From NCBI GenBank assembly GCA_963838235.1, contig CAWIQJ010000005.1, positions 248,001-312,000 on the forward strand: a stretch of DNA of 64,000 nt, in the 5' to 3' direction. The notes under the pieces were generated by a model, which was not told where the DNA came from, did no database searches, and saw nothing but the letters and a program-made list of their open reading frames with translations. The stretch is from JAFECT01 sp963838235. Lineage in GTDB: Bacteria; Pseudomonadota; Alphaproteobacteria; Caulobacterales; Caulobacteraceae. The position numbers and the translations under genes are program-made. Within the stretch, counting starts at the first letter, position 1; every line of letters starts with the position of its first letter. Shown piece by piece: positions 8,487 to 19,802 of the stretch.

Positions 8487-9431
8487 ATGCAGTTCGCGAT
8501 CGACATCATCATCCAGATCTTCACCTTCGCCATCGTCGCGCTGGCGTCGGTGGCGGTCATGAACGGCGTCATCGCCGCCCTTCAGGTGCGTCGTCGCCTG
8601 GGCGAGCAGAGCGGCGATCCGGCCGGCGGCCCGCGCGACCTGCTCAAGGACGAGTCGATCGAAAACCCGGTCCTCAACTGGGTGCAGTCGACGACCCTGC
8701 CGGAGCGATCGAAGGATCGCGCCAAGCTGGGCAAGGATCTGGCGCTCGCCGGGTTCGAGCAACCTTCGGCGCCGGTGATCTATGTGATGCTGCGTTTCGG
8801 CATGGCCGTGGGCCTGCCGGCGCTGTTCCTGTTCACCCAGATGCTGTCGTCCAATCCCGTCTCGGGACCGACGCTGGCGTTCGTGACCCTGGCGGCCTGC
8901 GGCCTCGGCCTCCTGGCGCCGCGCGCGATCCTCAACCGCATGATCGGCGGCCGCAAGGAGAGGTTCGAACACGAGTTCCCCGACGCGCTCGACCTGATCG
9001 TAGTCTGCGTTGAGGCGGGCCTGGGTCTCGATTCCGCCTTCGTGCGGGTCGGCGAGGAGGTCAAGACGTCGCACCCGCGCATCTCGAAGGAATTCGAGTT
9101 GCTCACCGACGAACTCGCCGCCGGCCGCTCCCGTTCCGACGCCATGCGCGACATGGCCGAACGGGTGGGTGTCGACAGCCTCAGTTCCTTTGTGGCCCTG
9201 GTCGTGCAGACCGACGCCCTGGGCGTCAGCGTCGCCCAGACCCTGCGTGTTTATTCTGCCGAAATGCGCGATCACCGGTTCCTCAAGGCCGAAGAGAAGG
9301 CCATGCGGGTGCCCGTGCTGATGACTATCCCGCTGGTGACCTGCTTCCTGCCGGTCATCGTCACCGCCGTGCTGTTGCCTGCCGTGATCGATCTGGTCCG
9401 GACGGTCGGCCCGGCCCTGAACGGTCACTAG
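8487..9431 (+). CDS. tadC: Tad pilus inner-membrane platform protein TadC
   Basis: 314 residues. An N-terminal helix and a mid-protein pair of helices precede a T2SF domain: FPDALDLIVVCVEAGLGLDSAFVRVG, FVALVVQTDALGVSVAQTLRV and HRFLKAEEKAMRVPVLM, then a last membrane segment. It pairs with TadB in the membrane platform. ATG 8487 is almost contiguous with the tadB stop, indicating translational coupling. The minus-strand counterpart is at 19803-20764. Confidence 0.93.
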   Translation: MQFAIDIIIQIFTFAIVALASVAVMNGVIAALQVRRRLGEQSGDPAGGPRDLLKDESIENPVLNWVQSTTLPERSKDRAKLGKDLALAGFEQPSAPVIYVMLRFGMAVGLPALFLFTQMLSSNPVSGPTLAFVTLAACGLGLLAPRAILNRMIGGRKERFEHEFPDALDLIVVCVEAGLGLDSAFVRVGEEVKTSHPRISKEFELLTDELAAGRSRSDAMRDMAERVGVDSLSSFVALVVQTDALGVSVAQTLRVYSAEMRDHRFLKAEEKAMRVPVLMTIPLVTCFLPVIVTAVLLPAVIDLVRTVGPALNGH

Positions 9432-9442
9432 AGAGGCCTTCC

Positions 9443-10942
9443 ATGACCCGTCATCGGATCCTCCGGTCCCTGCTGATCTGCTCCGTCGCGCTCACCACCA
9501 CGAACTGCGCGGCCGTACAGCGCCATTTCGCCTGGCTGCACATCACGCCAAAGGTAGCGCCCCGGGTCGCCACCCAGTCGGCCGACGTGGTGAAGACCGC
9601 GCTCGACGACGGTCTCTACGGCGACGCGGTCAAGGCGATCGATCGCCGCGACTACGGTAATGCGCTCGAGCTGCTGCAGGCGGCGCGCGACCGGTCGCCG
9701 GGCGACGTGCGGGTGCTGAACGCCTTTGGCGTCGTCTACGACAAGCTCGGACGCTTCGACCTCAGCGGCCGTTTCTATGCGCAGGCGTCGACCCTGGACC
9801 CGGGCTCGATGATCGTCGCCAACAACGAAGCCTATTCGCGCGTGTTGCAGGCGCGCGCCGCGGCGTCCACGCCCGCCGAGATTCAAACCGCGTCCGCCGC
9901 GCCTGCGCAGGCCGTGGCCCGACCGGCGATGGCAGCCGCAGCGTTCGCTGCGCCGAAGCCGCTGATGCAGGTTCAGACCGCTTCCGTAGCGCCCGCCCCG
10001 CCCGCCGCCCGCGCTCGACCGGCGACAGCGACCCTGGCGTCCGCCGCGCCGAAAGCCCCGGCGCTCAAGCCGGCGCCATTGCAGGTCTCGCCGGTGTTTG
10101 CCGCGACGATCAAGACGGTGTCGTACCAGATCGACGCGCTGCAATCGCCGCGCCTGCCCGCCGCCCTGTTCGAAGCCGCGCCGCAGACGGCGGCGGCGCC
10201 CGCCGTCATGTCGCCGCGACCCCGGCCGCTTCCGCTCGAGGTTGTCACGCCTGAAACCGCGTCGCTCGAGACGGTGTCGTTCAGTCCGGCGGCGCTCGAC
10301 CGCTCGTCCGCGCTCGTGGCCTTCCAGGCCGAACCGCAAGTGGCGCCGCAGCCGATCAAGCCGGCTGTCGCCGCCGCGCTGCAGACCGCCAACTCACTCG
10401 GGCCGCAGATGGGCCGCGTGGTTCCCGACGGTCCGGGACGGCTGAAGCTGGTGCCTGCACCGCGTCAAGAGGCGCCGGTGCTCGCCTATGCACCCAAGTC
10501 GGTGATGACCCTCGACGGTCCGCCGCCGCGCACTGCCGTGCGGGGGCCCGCGCTGCTGGCTTCAGGCGGCCGCATCGTCGAGGTGTCGCCCGGCGTGCTG
10601 CGTCTGGAGGGCGCGCCGCATCCGACGGTGGTGGCGCTCGCTCGCGCGCCCGGCGTGACCGGCTATCCCCTGGCGGTGATCGACGCATCGGGTCGGGTGG
10701 ACGGCGCGCGGGTGACGATCACACGGCTGGCGAGCCTGGGTTGGACCGCGCGCATCGCGCCGTCGACGCCGAGCCGTCAGCATTCGACCATCTATTACGA
10801 GGCCGGCGATATCGAAGTCGCCCAGGGTCTCGCGCGCACCCTCTCGATTCCGGTGCAGCTGGCCGCCTGCGACCAGGGTTGCCGAGGCGTGACCCTGGTG
10901 GTCGGCGCCGACGCGCTGGAACGCCGCGCCGGTCGAGGTTAG
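9443..10942 (+). CDS. TadD-like TPR protein with C-terminal LytR_C-type domain
   Basis: 499 residues. The N-terminus is a signal sequence with a possible but non-canonical lipobox (TTTNC). TPR-like helices follow (RRDYGNALELLQAARDRSP, VRVLNAFGVVYDKLGRFDLS). A long Ala/Pro-rich linker runs from about residue 135 to 380. The last ~110 residues (VIDASGRVDGARVTITRLASLGW ... IYYEAGDIEVAQGLARTL ... GVTLVVGAD) resemble LytR_C domains, found in envelope proteins that bind cell-wall polymers. TadD is the known TPR lipoprotein of Tad loci; the LytR_C fusion suggests contact with the wall during pilus assembly, which is inference. It lies 11 bases after tadC. Confidence 0.75.
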   Translation: MTRHRILRSLLICSVALTTTNCAAVQRHFAWLHITPKVAPRVATQSADVVKTALDDGLYGDAVKAIDRRDYGNALELLQAARDRSPGDVRVLNAFGVVYDKLGRFDLSGRFYAQASTLDPGSMIVANNEAYSRVLQARAAASTPAEIQTASAAPAQAVARPAMAAAAFAAPKPLMQVQTASVAPAPPAARARPATATLASAAPKAPALKPAPLQVSPVFAATIKTVSYQIDALQSPRLPAALFEAAPQTAAAPAVMSPRPRPLPLEVVTPETASLETVSFSPAALDRSSALVAFQAEPQVAPQPIKPAVAAALQTANSLGPQMGRVVPDGPGRLKLVPAPRQEAPVLAYAPKSVMTLDGPPPRTAVRGPALLASGGRIVEVSPGVLRLEGAPHPTVVALARAPGVTGYPLAVIDASGRVDGARVTITRLASLGWTARIAPSTPSRQHSTIYYEAGDIEVAQGLARTLSIPVQLAACDQGCRGVTLVVGADALERRAGRG

Positions 10943-10994
10943 GCTGGTCCCATGAACTCGTAAGCGTCTCGCCCTCGTCATTGCCGCCATAGCG

Positions 10995-11855
10995 GTGTTC
11001 GGCGCGCCGGTCCTCGGCGCATCGGCCGTGCAGGCCGGCATTTTCGATCGTCACGCCGCCAAGAAGCCCGCCAGCGACGACGCGGCGGTGGCGCAGATTC
11101 AGCAGGCCATCGACGAACAGCGCTATCTCGACGCCGGCCGCATGCTCGACCAGGTGATCCTGGGGGGCAGCAAGGACCCGCGTCTGACCCTGCTCGCGGG
11201 CGACCTCGATCTCGTGCACGGCCGTTGGGGCGACGCGCTCGCGGACTACAAGCGCGGCGAGACGGCGCCGAACGGCCTCGGCCACGCCTACCAGGGCGAG
11301 GGGATGGCGCTGTCGGCGCTCGGCCGGTCGGACGAGGCCATGGCGATGCTGGTGAAGGCCGTCGCCCAGGACCCGATGGCCTGGCGCGCGTGGGACGCCC
11401 TCGGCGTCGAGTACGACAACCACAAGCAATGGACCCAGGCCGAGGCGGCCTATGAGCACGCCATGGTCGATTCCAACGGCTCGGCCCTGGTGCTGAACAA
11501 CCGGGGCTACTCGCGGCTGCTGCAGCGCCGGGCGGACGAGGCGACAGCCGACTTCGTCGAGGCGCTCAAGAAGAAGCCCGACTTCGTCGAGGCGCGCACC
11601 AATCTGCGCCTGGCGATCGCCATGAAGGGCGACTATGCGCGCGCCACCGCCGGCGGCGAGCCGGCCGATCAGGCGGCGCTGCTGAACAACGCGGGCTTCG
11701 CGGCCGCCATGCGCGGTGACTACGCCGGCGCCGAGGACCTGCTCGACCAGGCGATGAAGGCCAAGGGCGAGTATTACGCGCGCGCCGCGGACAACCTGAA
11801 GGTGGTCGAGGGTCTGAAGGCCCAGGACAAAGCGACGCCCGATGGCGCTCATTGA
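10995..11855 (+). CDS. TPR-repeat protein, Tad locus (start uncertain)
   Basis: 286 residues in the open frame from GTG 10995. The original start was probably ATG 10952 (MNS...), whose frame meets TAA after three codons; removing one base near 10961 would join it to KRLALVIAAIAVFGAPVLGASAVQAG, a good signal peptide. At least four TPR-like units follow (IDEQRYLDAGRMLDQVI, ALGRSDEAMAMLVKAVAQDP, WDALGVEYDNHKQWTQAEAA, RGDYAGAEDLLDQAM). It is probably periplasmic and acts with the preceding TadD-like protein. The minus-strand copy shows a similar break at the same early codons. It overlaps cpaA by 14 bases. Confidence 0.7.
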   Translation: MFGAPVLGASAVQAGIFDRHAAKKPASDDAAVAQIQQAIDEQRYLDAGRMLDQVILGGSKDPRLTLLAGDLDLVHGRWGDALADYKRGETAPNGLGHAYQGEGMALSALGRSDEAMAMLVKAVAQDPMAWRAWDALGVEYDNHKQWTQAEAAYEHAMVDSNGSALVLNNRGYSRLLQRRADEATADFVEALKKKPDFVEARTNLRLAIAMKGDYARATAGGEPADQAALLNNAGFAAAMRGDYAGAEDLLDQAMKAKGEYYARAADNLKVVEGLKAQDKATPDGAH

Positions 11856-12363
11856 TATTGCGCGTTACGCGGTCGCGGCCGTTCTCGCCGCGCTGCTGAC
11901 CTGGGCTTCGGTCAGTGACATCAAGGACCGGCGGATTCCGAACAGCTGCGTGCTGGCCGTGCTGGCGCTGTTTGTGGTTGCCGCGGCCATCGAGCGCGGC
12001 TCGACGCTGGTCTCGGCGCTGGAGGCCGGCGGCATCGGCTTCGTCGTCACCTTCGCGCTCTATTATTTCAACATCATCGGCGCGGGCGACTGCAAGCTGT
12101 TCGCCGCCACGGCGCTGTTCGTCGGCCTGGGCGGGCTTCTGTTGTTCACCCTGGCGACCGTGTTCGCGGGCGGCGGCATCGCGGCGGTGAGCCTGGCGAC
12201 CCGGCCGCGGCGCGCCCTGGTCATGTTCACGCTCAAGGGCAAGGGGGACTTCGGCCGCGGGATCCCGTACGGCGTGGCGATCGCCATCGGCGGCGTCGTA
12301 ACGGTTTGGTGTAAACTCCAGGGTTACCCCATGCCGTCCTTCCAGTCGCTCTCAGGCCTATGA
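11842..12363 (+). CDS. cpaA: Prepilin peptidase CpaA/TadV (A24 family)
   Basis: 173 residues with about five membrane helices. The two catalytic Asp contexts of the A24 aspartic peptidases are present: SVSDIKDRRIPN (about residue 30) and IIGAGDCKLFAA (about residue 80, the GxGD motif). This short form cleaves and processes Flp prepilins. The start overlaps the end of the TPR gene. The stop overlaps the CPBP gene start as ATGA (12360-12363), so the three are translationally coupled. Confidence 0.92.
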   Translation: MALIDIARYAVAAVLAALLTWASVSDIKDRRIPNSCVLAVLALFVVAAAIERGSTLVSALEAGGIGFVVTFALYYFNIIGAGDCKLFAATALFVGLGGLLLFTLATVFAGGGIAAVSLATRPRRALVMFTLKGKGDFGRGIPYGVAIAIGGVVTVWCKLQGYPMPSFQSLSGL

Positions 12364-13250
12364 CGGATACGCCGCAGACCTTCCTCGACTACGCCCGGCG
12401 CGGGCGAACCGGCGTCTGGCGTTGGCTCGGCGCCGGGGTGCTGGGCGTCGTCCTGGGCTTCGTTGTCCAGCTGTTGCTGGGCTTCGGGCTCGTCGCCGCG
12501 GCGATGTTGAAGGGCTTCTCCGCCGAGCGGATTCTCGAGGAGATTCAGAAGCCCAGCAATCCCATCGGCTTCTTCGCCCTGGCGGCGGTTTCTTTCGGTT
12601 GCTTCCTGCTCAGCTTCTGGCTGGCCGCGCTCTGGATTCAGGGCAAGCGGTTCGGCGACCTGGTCGGCCGATGGCGATGGGGGCCCTTCGCCGCCGGCGC
12701 GGCGATCTGGCTGGCGCTGATTGCGGCGGGGTCGGCGGTCGACTGGCTGATGCAGCCGAAGGGCTTCACGGTGACGTTGTCGAGCGCCACCACGTCGCTC
12801 GCCGGGATCGCGATCGTCGGCCTGGGCATTCAGACCTTCGCCGAGGAGTTTATTTTTCGAGGCTGGCTGACTCAGGGCTGGCTGCTGGCCACCAAGAACC
12901 CGCTGGCGACTGCGCTCCTTTCCGGTCTGATGTTCGGCTCGATCCACCTGCCGAACCCGGACGGCCTGTTGTCGGCGGCCTCGGCCACGGTGTTCGGCAT
13001 CGCCACCTCGCTGATCGCCATTCGCATCGGCAGCCTCTCCTTCGGCTACGGCATGCATCTGGTGAACAACCTCTGGGGCGCCGTGGTGGTGGTTTCGAGC
13101 AGTGACGTGTTCAAGGGAGCGCCCGCGATCTTCTCGCAGAACACCACCGGGCTCGACTGGTCGGACGTGGGGATCGAAGCTGTCTGCCTGGCGCTGGTAA
13201 CCCTGGCGGTCTATGCGCGAACGCGGCGGCCGATACCCAACCAGGGGTAA
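12360..13250 (+). CDS. CPBP-family intramembrane metalloprotease-like protein
   Basis: 296 residues with about eight hydrophobic segments. The CPBP (Abi/Rce1-like) motifs are all present: FAEEFIFRGWL (EExxxR, about residue 160), LMFGSIHL and YGMHLVNNLWGA. Family members cleave within membranes or protect against bacteriocins. Its ATGA coupling to the prepilin peptidase is notable, but its substrate here is unknown. The decayed second Tad locus has no counterpart at the equivalent place. Confidence 0.85.
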   Translation: MTDTPQTFLDYARRGRTGVWRWLGAGVLGVVLGFVVQLLLGFGLVAAAMLKGFSAERILEEIQKPSNPIGFFALAAVSFGCFLLSFWLAALWIQGKRFGDLVGRWRWGPFAAGAAIWLALIAAGSAVDWLMQPKGFTVTLSSATTSLAGIAIVGLGIQTFAEEFIFRGWLTQGWLLATKNPLATALLSGLMFGSIHLPNPDGLLSAASATVFGIATSLIAIRIGSLSFGYGMHLVNNLWGAVVVVSSSDVFKGAPAIFSQNTTGLDWSDVGIEAVCLALVTLAVYARTRRPIPNQG

Positions 13251-13370
13251 GGGCGCGAGGAGAACCCGTTTGCACTCACACCGGATCAAGTCCAGTGTTC
13301 GGACGGGGGGCTGGAGGCGCCGTCGAGCGGCGCCCGATAGACGCCCTGTGGCGGTTGGACGGGGCCTCGC

Positions 13371-14705
<1,335 letters not shown>

Positions 14706-14820
14706 CCGGCGAATTCGGCGCAAATACCGCTCCCTGGGATACCCAGCCTTGGGCATTGCCTTGCCCTGGTTAATGGCCGCCCATGACTGCATCTGGGGGG
14801 CGAGTGGGGGATTTCCAGCG

Positions 14821-15195
14821 ATGTCAGCGGAACAGGGCCTTGGTCCTGACGCCCGACTGATCGACGAGCGCGAAGGTCGCTCGGAGAGCGAGCCTGCGCC
14901 CGTGCGCCGCCGCTCGCGCCGCATCGGCGCCGGGGTCTCGGTGCGCCAGATCAAGGCCGCGCGCGCCCTGCTCGGATGGACTCAGAAAGACCTCGCGGCC
15001 CTGGCCGGGGTCGCCGCCCCGACGGTGGCGCGCATCGAGGCGGTCGACGGCGAGTTTCGCGCGTCCGGCCATACCGCCGCGCGCATCCTCAAGGCGTTCC
15101 GCTCGGCCGGCCTGCTGTTCGCCTCCGACGCCGACGGCGAGGCGGTGACCACCTCGCCCACGGTCCTTACCGCGACGGCTTTGCACCGGCTTTGA
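14821..15195 (+). CDS. XRE-family helix-turn-helix regulator
   Basis: 124 residues from ATG 14821; the frame is open from 14749 but the upstream part looks non-coding. A disordered Arg/Glu-rich N-terminus of about 45 residues precedes a compact HTH: VRQIKAARALLGWTQKDLAALAGVA and PTVARIEAVDGEF, typical of XRE/Cro DNA-binding domains. It is a possible regulator of the neighbouring Tad genes, by position only. Its 3' end overlaps the end of the converging decayed gene at 15167-16964. A second, broken copy of its C-terminal half lies at 37328-37511. Confidence 0.8.
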   Translation: MSAEQGLGPDARLIDEREGRSESEPAPVRRRSRRIGAGVSVRQIKAARALLGWTQKDLAALAGVAAPTVARIEAVDGEFRASGHTAARILKAFRSAGLLFASDADGEAVTTSPTVLTATALHRL

Positions 15196-16964
15196 CCGGC
15201 GCCAGCACCTTATAGATCTGCAACGCTTCGCCGGGCCGTGACAGCGGCTGGAGCCAGGGGGGAACGTCGTCGCCCTGGAGGGCGACCTGGAAGCTGTCCG
15301 GTCCGCCGCGAAGAATATAGTCGGGGCATTCCACGACGTAGGCGACGTTCAACGCGCGCATGCGCGCCTCAGCCTGGGCGGGGGGCCCGTCTTCGGCTTC
15401 GTGTTCGGCGTAGATGCCGAACGACATCCTGTGATAGGGCGCGGCGAGGACGGATTGCCGGGTGTAGGCGAGGATGAACGGTCCGAAGTCGATGTCCGCG
15501 GCGACGATTCGCCGGCGGGAGCGACGCGAGGCGCCGGTAGGAGGGCCTGCGCCACGCAGCGATCTCTGTGCGGCCGGGCATACTGTCGACGGATCGCCGG
15601 CATGAACGGCTTGGACGGACCGCGTCAGGACGCTGGCTGACCGGAAACGGCGACAACACCACGGCGGCAATCCGCGTTGGAATGCAAGCGCCTTCATGAA
15701 CCGCGTCCGGCGAGATCCGCGATCGCCGTCGCAAGCGCCGGAAACCAAGCCAGAAGACGTAATCCTGCATCCGAAACGCGTGATCAGAAGGCCGCCGCCA
15801 TCAGGGTGGCGGTCAGGCGAACACACTGCAGGGTCCGTCGCATCGATCGCTTTGCGTCGGGCCAGAGATAGGCCGCGCCGGCCGAAGACATCACCCTGGC
15901 GGCGACGGTCGGTCAGGCCGTGGTCGAACTGGCCGTGCAACAGCTCAGGCCAGGACAGAAGCTCCTCGATGTTGTTGAACCAGAACGGGACCAGGCGCGG
16001 GATCGACGGCGGCAAACGGTCCGCGTGATGCAGGCCGGAGTAAAGGCCAGATAAACGCCCGCCGCGCGACCAGGCCCAAAAAACCAGAGACCGCCGATCC
16101 GGTCCTTCGGACGGCGCCCTGACCCAGGGGCCAGAGTGCGACAAGGCCCGCCGAGGCGATCACGATTGCAACGATCAGATTTCGTCCGAGCGCGTCGCAG
16201 AACGACAGGCGCCAACGGACGGCGGCGTCGCCAACCCAAGAATCCAGCGTCGAGCCGCAAGGGCAAGCGCGTAGTTGCGGCCGTCTTGGCTCCGGCGGGT
16301 CGATCGCGGCGCGCAGGCGCGTAGCTCGCGCCGATCAGCGCCTGGAAGGGCAGGGCTTCGATGCCGATGGCGAGCCCCAGGCCGGGCCACGCCGGCGACG
16401 ATCGCCCACCGTGGACGGTCGGATCTCGTCCATCGCGCAGGCGCAGCGATCAGCGACCATGACGATCTGGACGTTATGATGGTCGATGCGGCCGGGACGT
16501 GAACTGCTCGAAGACCTGGATGTTAGTCGCCGAAGCAGATCGCCGTCATGACGCAGATCGACGTCGATCCGCCAACCCGCCGCGCGATGGCGAGCGCGCC
16601 GCCGATCGCTGGAATGGTCCACAGCGCCGGCCACAGGTGACGGGTAAGGTACTCGGCCGTGTCCTGGGATACGAAGGGCCGGAACAGCCAGGTCATCCCA
16701 GCAGGCCCGCATCGACCAGCCGAGACCAGTGCATACAAACGCCGACGGGCGGCTGCAGGCGCATGACCAACTGGTCGTACCAGCCGCGTCCGGACATGAG
16801 GTCCGTACGAGCACCAGCCGCATGGCGTCGTCAGTGTCGCCGAGGTTGTCGTGTAGCCCGCGCGCCTGGGTGGTGAAGATGACGGTGAGGACGACCGAAA
16901 TCAGGAGCGTGGTCGCGATCAGCATCCGGTTCGAGGCGAGGTCCGGGACTCTGGGGAGTTTCAT
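15167..16964 (-). pseudogene. Large polytopic membrane protein (glycosyltransferase-like), decayed copy 1
   Basis: The gene starts at ATG 16964 (MKLPRVPDLASNRM, then a membrane helix) and ends at 15167. It is readable only in pieces in three frames. Hydrophobic segments occur throughout, and the C-terminus is clear: DIDFGPFILAYTRQSVLAAPYHR followed by ALNVAYVVECPDY. About 600 codons would be the full length. The GPFILAxT ... APYHR ending is known from large alphaproteobacterial membrane proteins related to GT-C glycosyltransferases, but I cannot name the family with confidence. A second decayed copy with the same XRE neighbour is at 37484-39302. Confidence 0.65.
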
Positions 16965-17080
16965 GGCCGGGCGTTCTCTGGCGAAGGGGGTGCGGGCGCC
17001 GGAGTGTTTAGCGCATCGGGGCGCGCCTGTCGATGACCAGTGTCGGCGTGGATCGTCTTCCAGCCTTTGAGGGTTCAGAA

Positions 17081-17575
17081 CCCTTCGGGGAATTCGGTTG
17101 AACAGGCCGCCCCAGACCACCGCCAGGGTTCCGACCGCGATGGCCACACCGTAGGGCACGCTGAAGTCGCCCTTGCCCTTCATACCGAGCATGACCAGGG
17201 CGCGTGTGGGATTGAGCGCGGCGCGGCCGAGCACGATTGCCGCACCCGTGAGGGCCGTGGCCAGCGCCAGGGCCAGAAGGTGCTCCATCCCGGCGAACAG
17301 AGCGGCGGCGGTGAACAGTTTGCAATCGCCGCCGCCCATCACCTTGAAAGCATAAAGCGCGAAGGTGACGATGAAGGCGATACCGAAGGCTTCGAGCGCG
17401 GAGAGCCAGGATGCGCCCCGCCATGGGCCGCGAGCCACAGGACATAAAGTCCCAGCACCGCCAGAACCGCCGTATTGGGAATGCGCCGTTCGCGCAGGTC
17501 GATGACCGACGACCAGACCAATATCCCGGTCAGGACGAGCGCGAGTGCGCCGTAAACATAATCAATGGCCTGCAA
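17081..17575 (-). pseudogene. cpaA: Prepilin peptidase CpaA, second Tad locus, frameshifted
   Basis: Starts about 17575, where a TTG replaces the expected ATG, and reads AIDYVYGALALVLTG, WSSVIDLRERRIPN. It breaks near 17420, then resumes as GIAFIVTFALYAFKVMGGGDCKLF and PTRALVMLGMKGKGDF. A third shift near the end would give the stop at 17081. Both catalytic Asp motifs survive, so damage is by indels rather than active-site change. It is the paralogue of 11842-12363. Confidence 0.75.
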
Positions 17576-17615
17576 CGGCCGAGCCCTTGTCGCGAGCTTC
17601 CATACCGCGGACGAT

Positions 17616-18457
17616 CTAAAGGTTTTCCACAGAAGCACGCGTAGTACTCGCCCTTGGCCTTCATGGCCTGATCGAGCAGGTCTTCCGCCTGGGCGTAATC
17701 ACCGCGCAGGGCGGCCGCGAAGCCCGCATTGTTGAGCAGCGCGCTGCCTTGATCCTGCGGCGAACCCCCCGACACGGCGCGGGTGTAGTCCCCCTTCATG
17801 GCTAGGCCCAGCCGCAGGTTGGTGCGGGCCTCGGCGAAGTCGGGCTTCTTCTTCAGCGCATCCACAAAGTCGGCCACGCCCTCATCGACGCGCCCTTGCA
17901 GCAGGCGCGAATAGCCCCGGTTGCTCAGCACGACAGCGGCGCCGCTGGAATCAGTGAAGGCGTGATCGTAGGCGGCTCCCGCCTGGGTCCATTCGCGGCG
18001 GTTGTCGTATTCGCCCGCGAGAGCATTCCACGCCCGCCAGGCAGAGGGATCTTCCGTCACCGCCCGTTGCAAAGTCGCCAACGCCTCATCGGAGCGCCCC
18101 GAGGAGGGAGAGCGCGATGCCCTCGCCCTGGATAGCCGCGCGCGCGCGTGGCTGTGTCAGCTCGGCGCGTTTGAAGTCCGCCATGGCGTCGGCATAGTGA
18201 CCGCGCGCCAGGCGCAGATCGCCCGACAGCATGGCAAGGCGCAGGTATTCTTCGCCGGACGCGAGCAACCGATCGAGCAAAGTCACCGGCGTCGACGTAG
18301 CGCTGTTCGTCGAGCGCACGCTGCACCTCGGCGATCTTGGCGTCGGTGAGCGTGGCCGCCGCGGGCTTCTTGTCGTGGGTAAAGATACCCGCGCCGGCCG
18401 GCGTTGCCGCCAGCATCGCCGTCAAGGCCAGGGTCAGGAGGCTGAGGGGGAGTTCAC
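17616..18457 (-). pseudogene. TPR-repeat protein, second Tad locus, frameshifted
   Basis: Paralogue of 10995-11855. It starts near GTG 18457 with a broken first few codons beside a run of five C, then reads MLAATPAGAGIFTHDKKPA and ALDEQRYVDAG. It breaks near 18290, with further breaks near 18100 and 17640. The longest clean part is WRAWNALAGEYDNRREWTQ ... RGDYAQAEDLLDQAMKAKGEYYA. The expected end RASVENL stops at 17616. Confidence 0.7.
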
Positions 18458-19794
18458 CGCATCAGGCCTTGGCCGCACGATGGCGGATCGCCTTGCGGTG
18501 CGCGATGGGGTCTTTGCCCACATGGCGCCGACGATCAGATGCACGCCGCCGCATTTCTCGCCGCACATCTCCAGCCGCGCGGGAATGGCCAGGGTGCGCG
18601 GCAGACCCTTGGCCACGGCGAGATCGCCCTCGGCATAGCGGATCGTGGTGTGGGACCACCACGGGTTCGCCGGTGGCGACCGCCACGCGGGTGGTGTCCG
18701 TCGCGTTCGGCCGAGCTCGAGCCGGAGCGGTCCGGCGCCGTTAACATGACCCGAGGCGTTGACCACCGTCAGAGGCTTGCCCGTCAGGATCACATAGCGG
18801 GGCGTGGTTGCGACCCGGATCGGCGGCGCCAAACGAAGCGGGCCGGCTGCGGCGGCGTCGCCGGTGACCGGCGTAAATCTGAGCCGGTCGTTCGCGGCGA
18901 TCGTCCGGACCGGCGGCGCCAAACGAAACGGACCGGCTGCGCTTGGGGCGGCGGCGGCGGTAACCGGTGTGAACCTGAGCCTGTCGTTCGTGGCAACCGT
19001 AGTAGTGCTCGGGCCTTCGAGACGCAGAACGCCTGGCGAAACCCTCGTTAGACGCGCCATCGCGCGCGGCGCCTGAGGCGTATCGGACGCGATCGTCGTG
19101 GTGGGGACGGCCGTGGGCGCGGTCGAGGCGCAACACGCCGGGACCGACGACCGTCAGGCGGCTGACGCGCGGCGCGGACGCTTCGGCGGCAATGAACAGG
19201 GCGCCGGCGAAGGCCTGGGCGGCGGGGGCGGCGCGGGTTAAATCGACGACGCCGCGGTGGCGGCCACCGGAGCCGGGCTGTCGGTCTCATTGACAAAGCT
19301 GGTCTTGAGCACGCCCGGCGCCGACGCTGGCGCGACAATCGGATTGGACATCACGATCGCCGCCGGCGGCGCCACGACTGGGGAGGCCGACGCGGGTTGC
19401 AGACGGCCCTGCAGTTCGGAGGAATAGGCGAGGTTGTGCTCGACGATCGCTGACGACGGATCCAGCGCCTTGGCCTGGCCGTAGTACCGCGCGCTGAGGT
19501 CGAAGCGCCCGAGTTTGTCGTAGACCACGCCGAAAGCGTTCAGCACCCGTACGTCATCGGGCTTTCGCTCGCGCGCGGCCTGCAGCTGATCCAACGCCTC
19601 GGCATAGTCGCGGCGTTCGATGGCTGTCGCGGCGGCGGCGTAGGCCCCGTCATCGGGCGCGGCGGTGGCGGAGGCCACGGGAAGCGGGGGAGGCACCGAG
19701 CCCAGTGCGCATGGTGACCGAAGTTCGCGCAGGCGCAGGCGCCGAGCGAGAGCGACGCGACGCAGGCCAGGCGTAGGCTGGGGTTGCGGTTCAT
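18434..19794 (-). pseudogene. TadD-like TPR / LytR_C protein, second Tad locus, frameshifted
   Basis: Paralogue of 9443-10942. It starts at ATG 19794 with a signal sequence (LRLACVASLSLGACACANFG), shifts near 19700, and continues as TPR-like helices (RRDYAEALDQLQAARERKP, VRVLNAFGVVYDKLGRFDLS). A linker follows, with shifts and repeated blocks around 18800-19000 where FRLAPPVRT-type and TGVNLS-type phrases repeat. The C-terminal part still shows TIRYAEGDLAVAKGLPRTLA and GGVHLIVGA of the LytR_C-like domain. Confidence 0.7.
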
Positions 19795-19802
19795 GGGACG
19801 CC

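Noticed and set aside
10995..11855. Treating the TPR gene start as a definite frameshift
   Set aside because: The ATG 10952 frame hits a stop after three codons and one indel would repair it, but GTG 10995 is a possible start. The second copy is broken at the same codons, so the true start may differ from my reconstruction.
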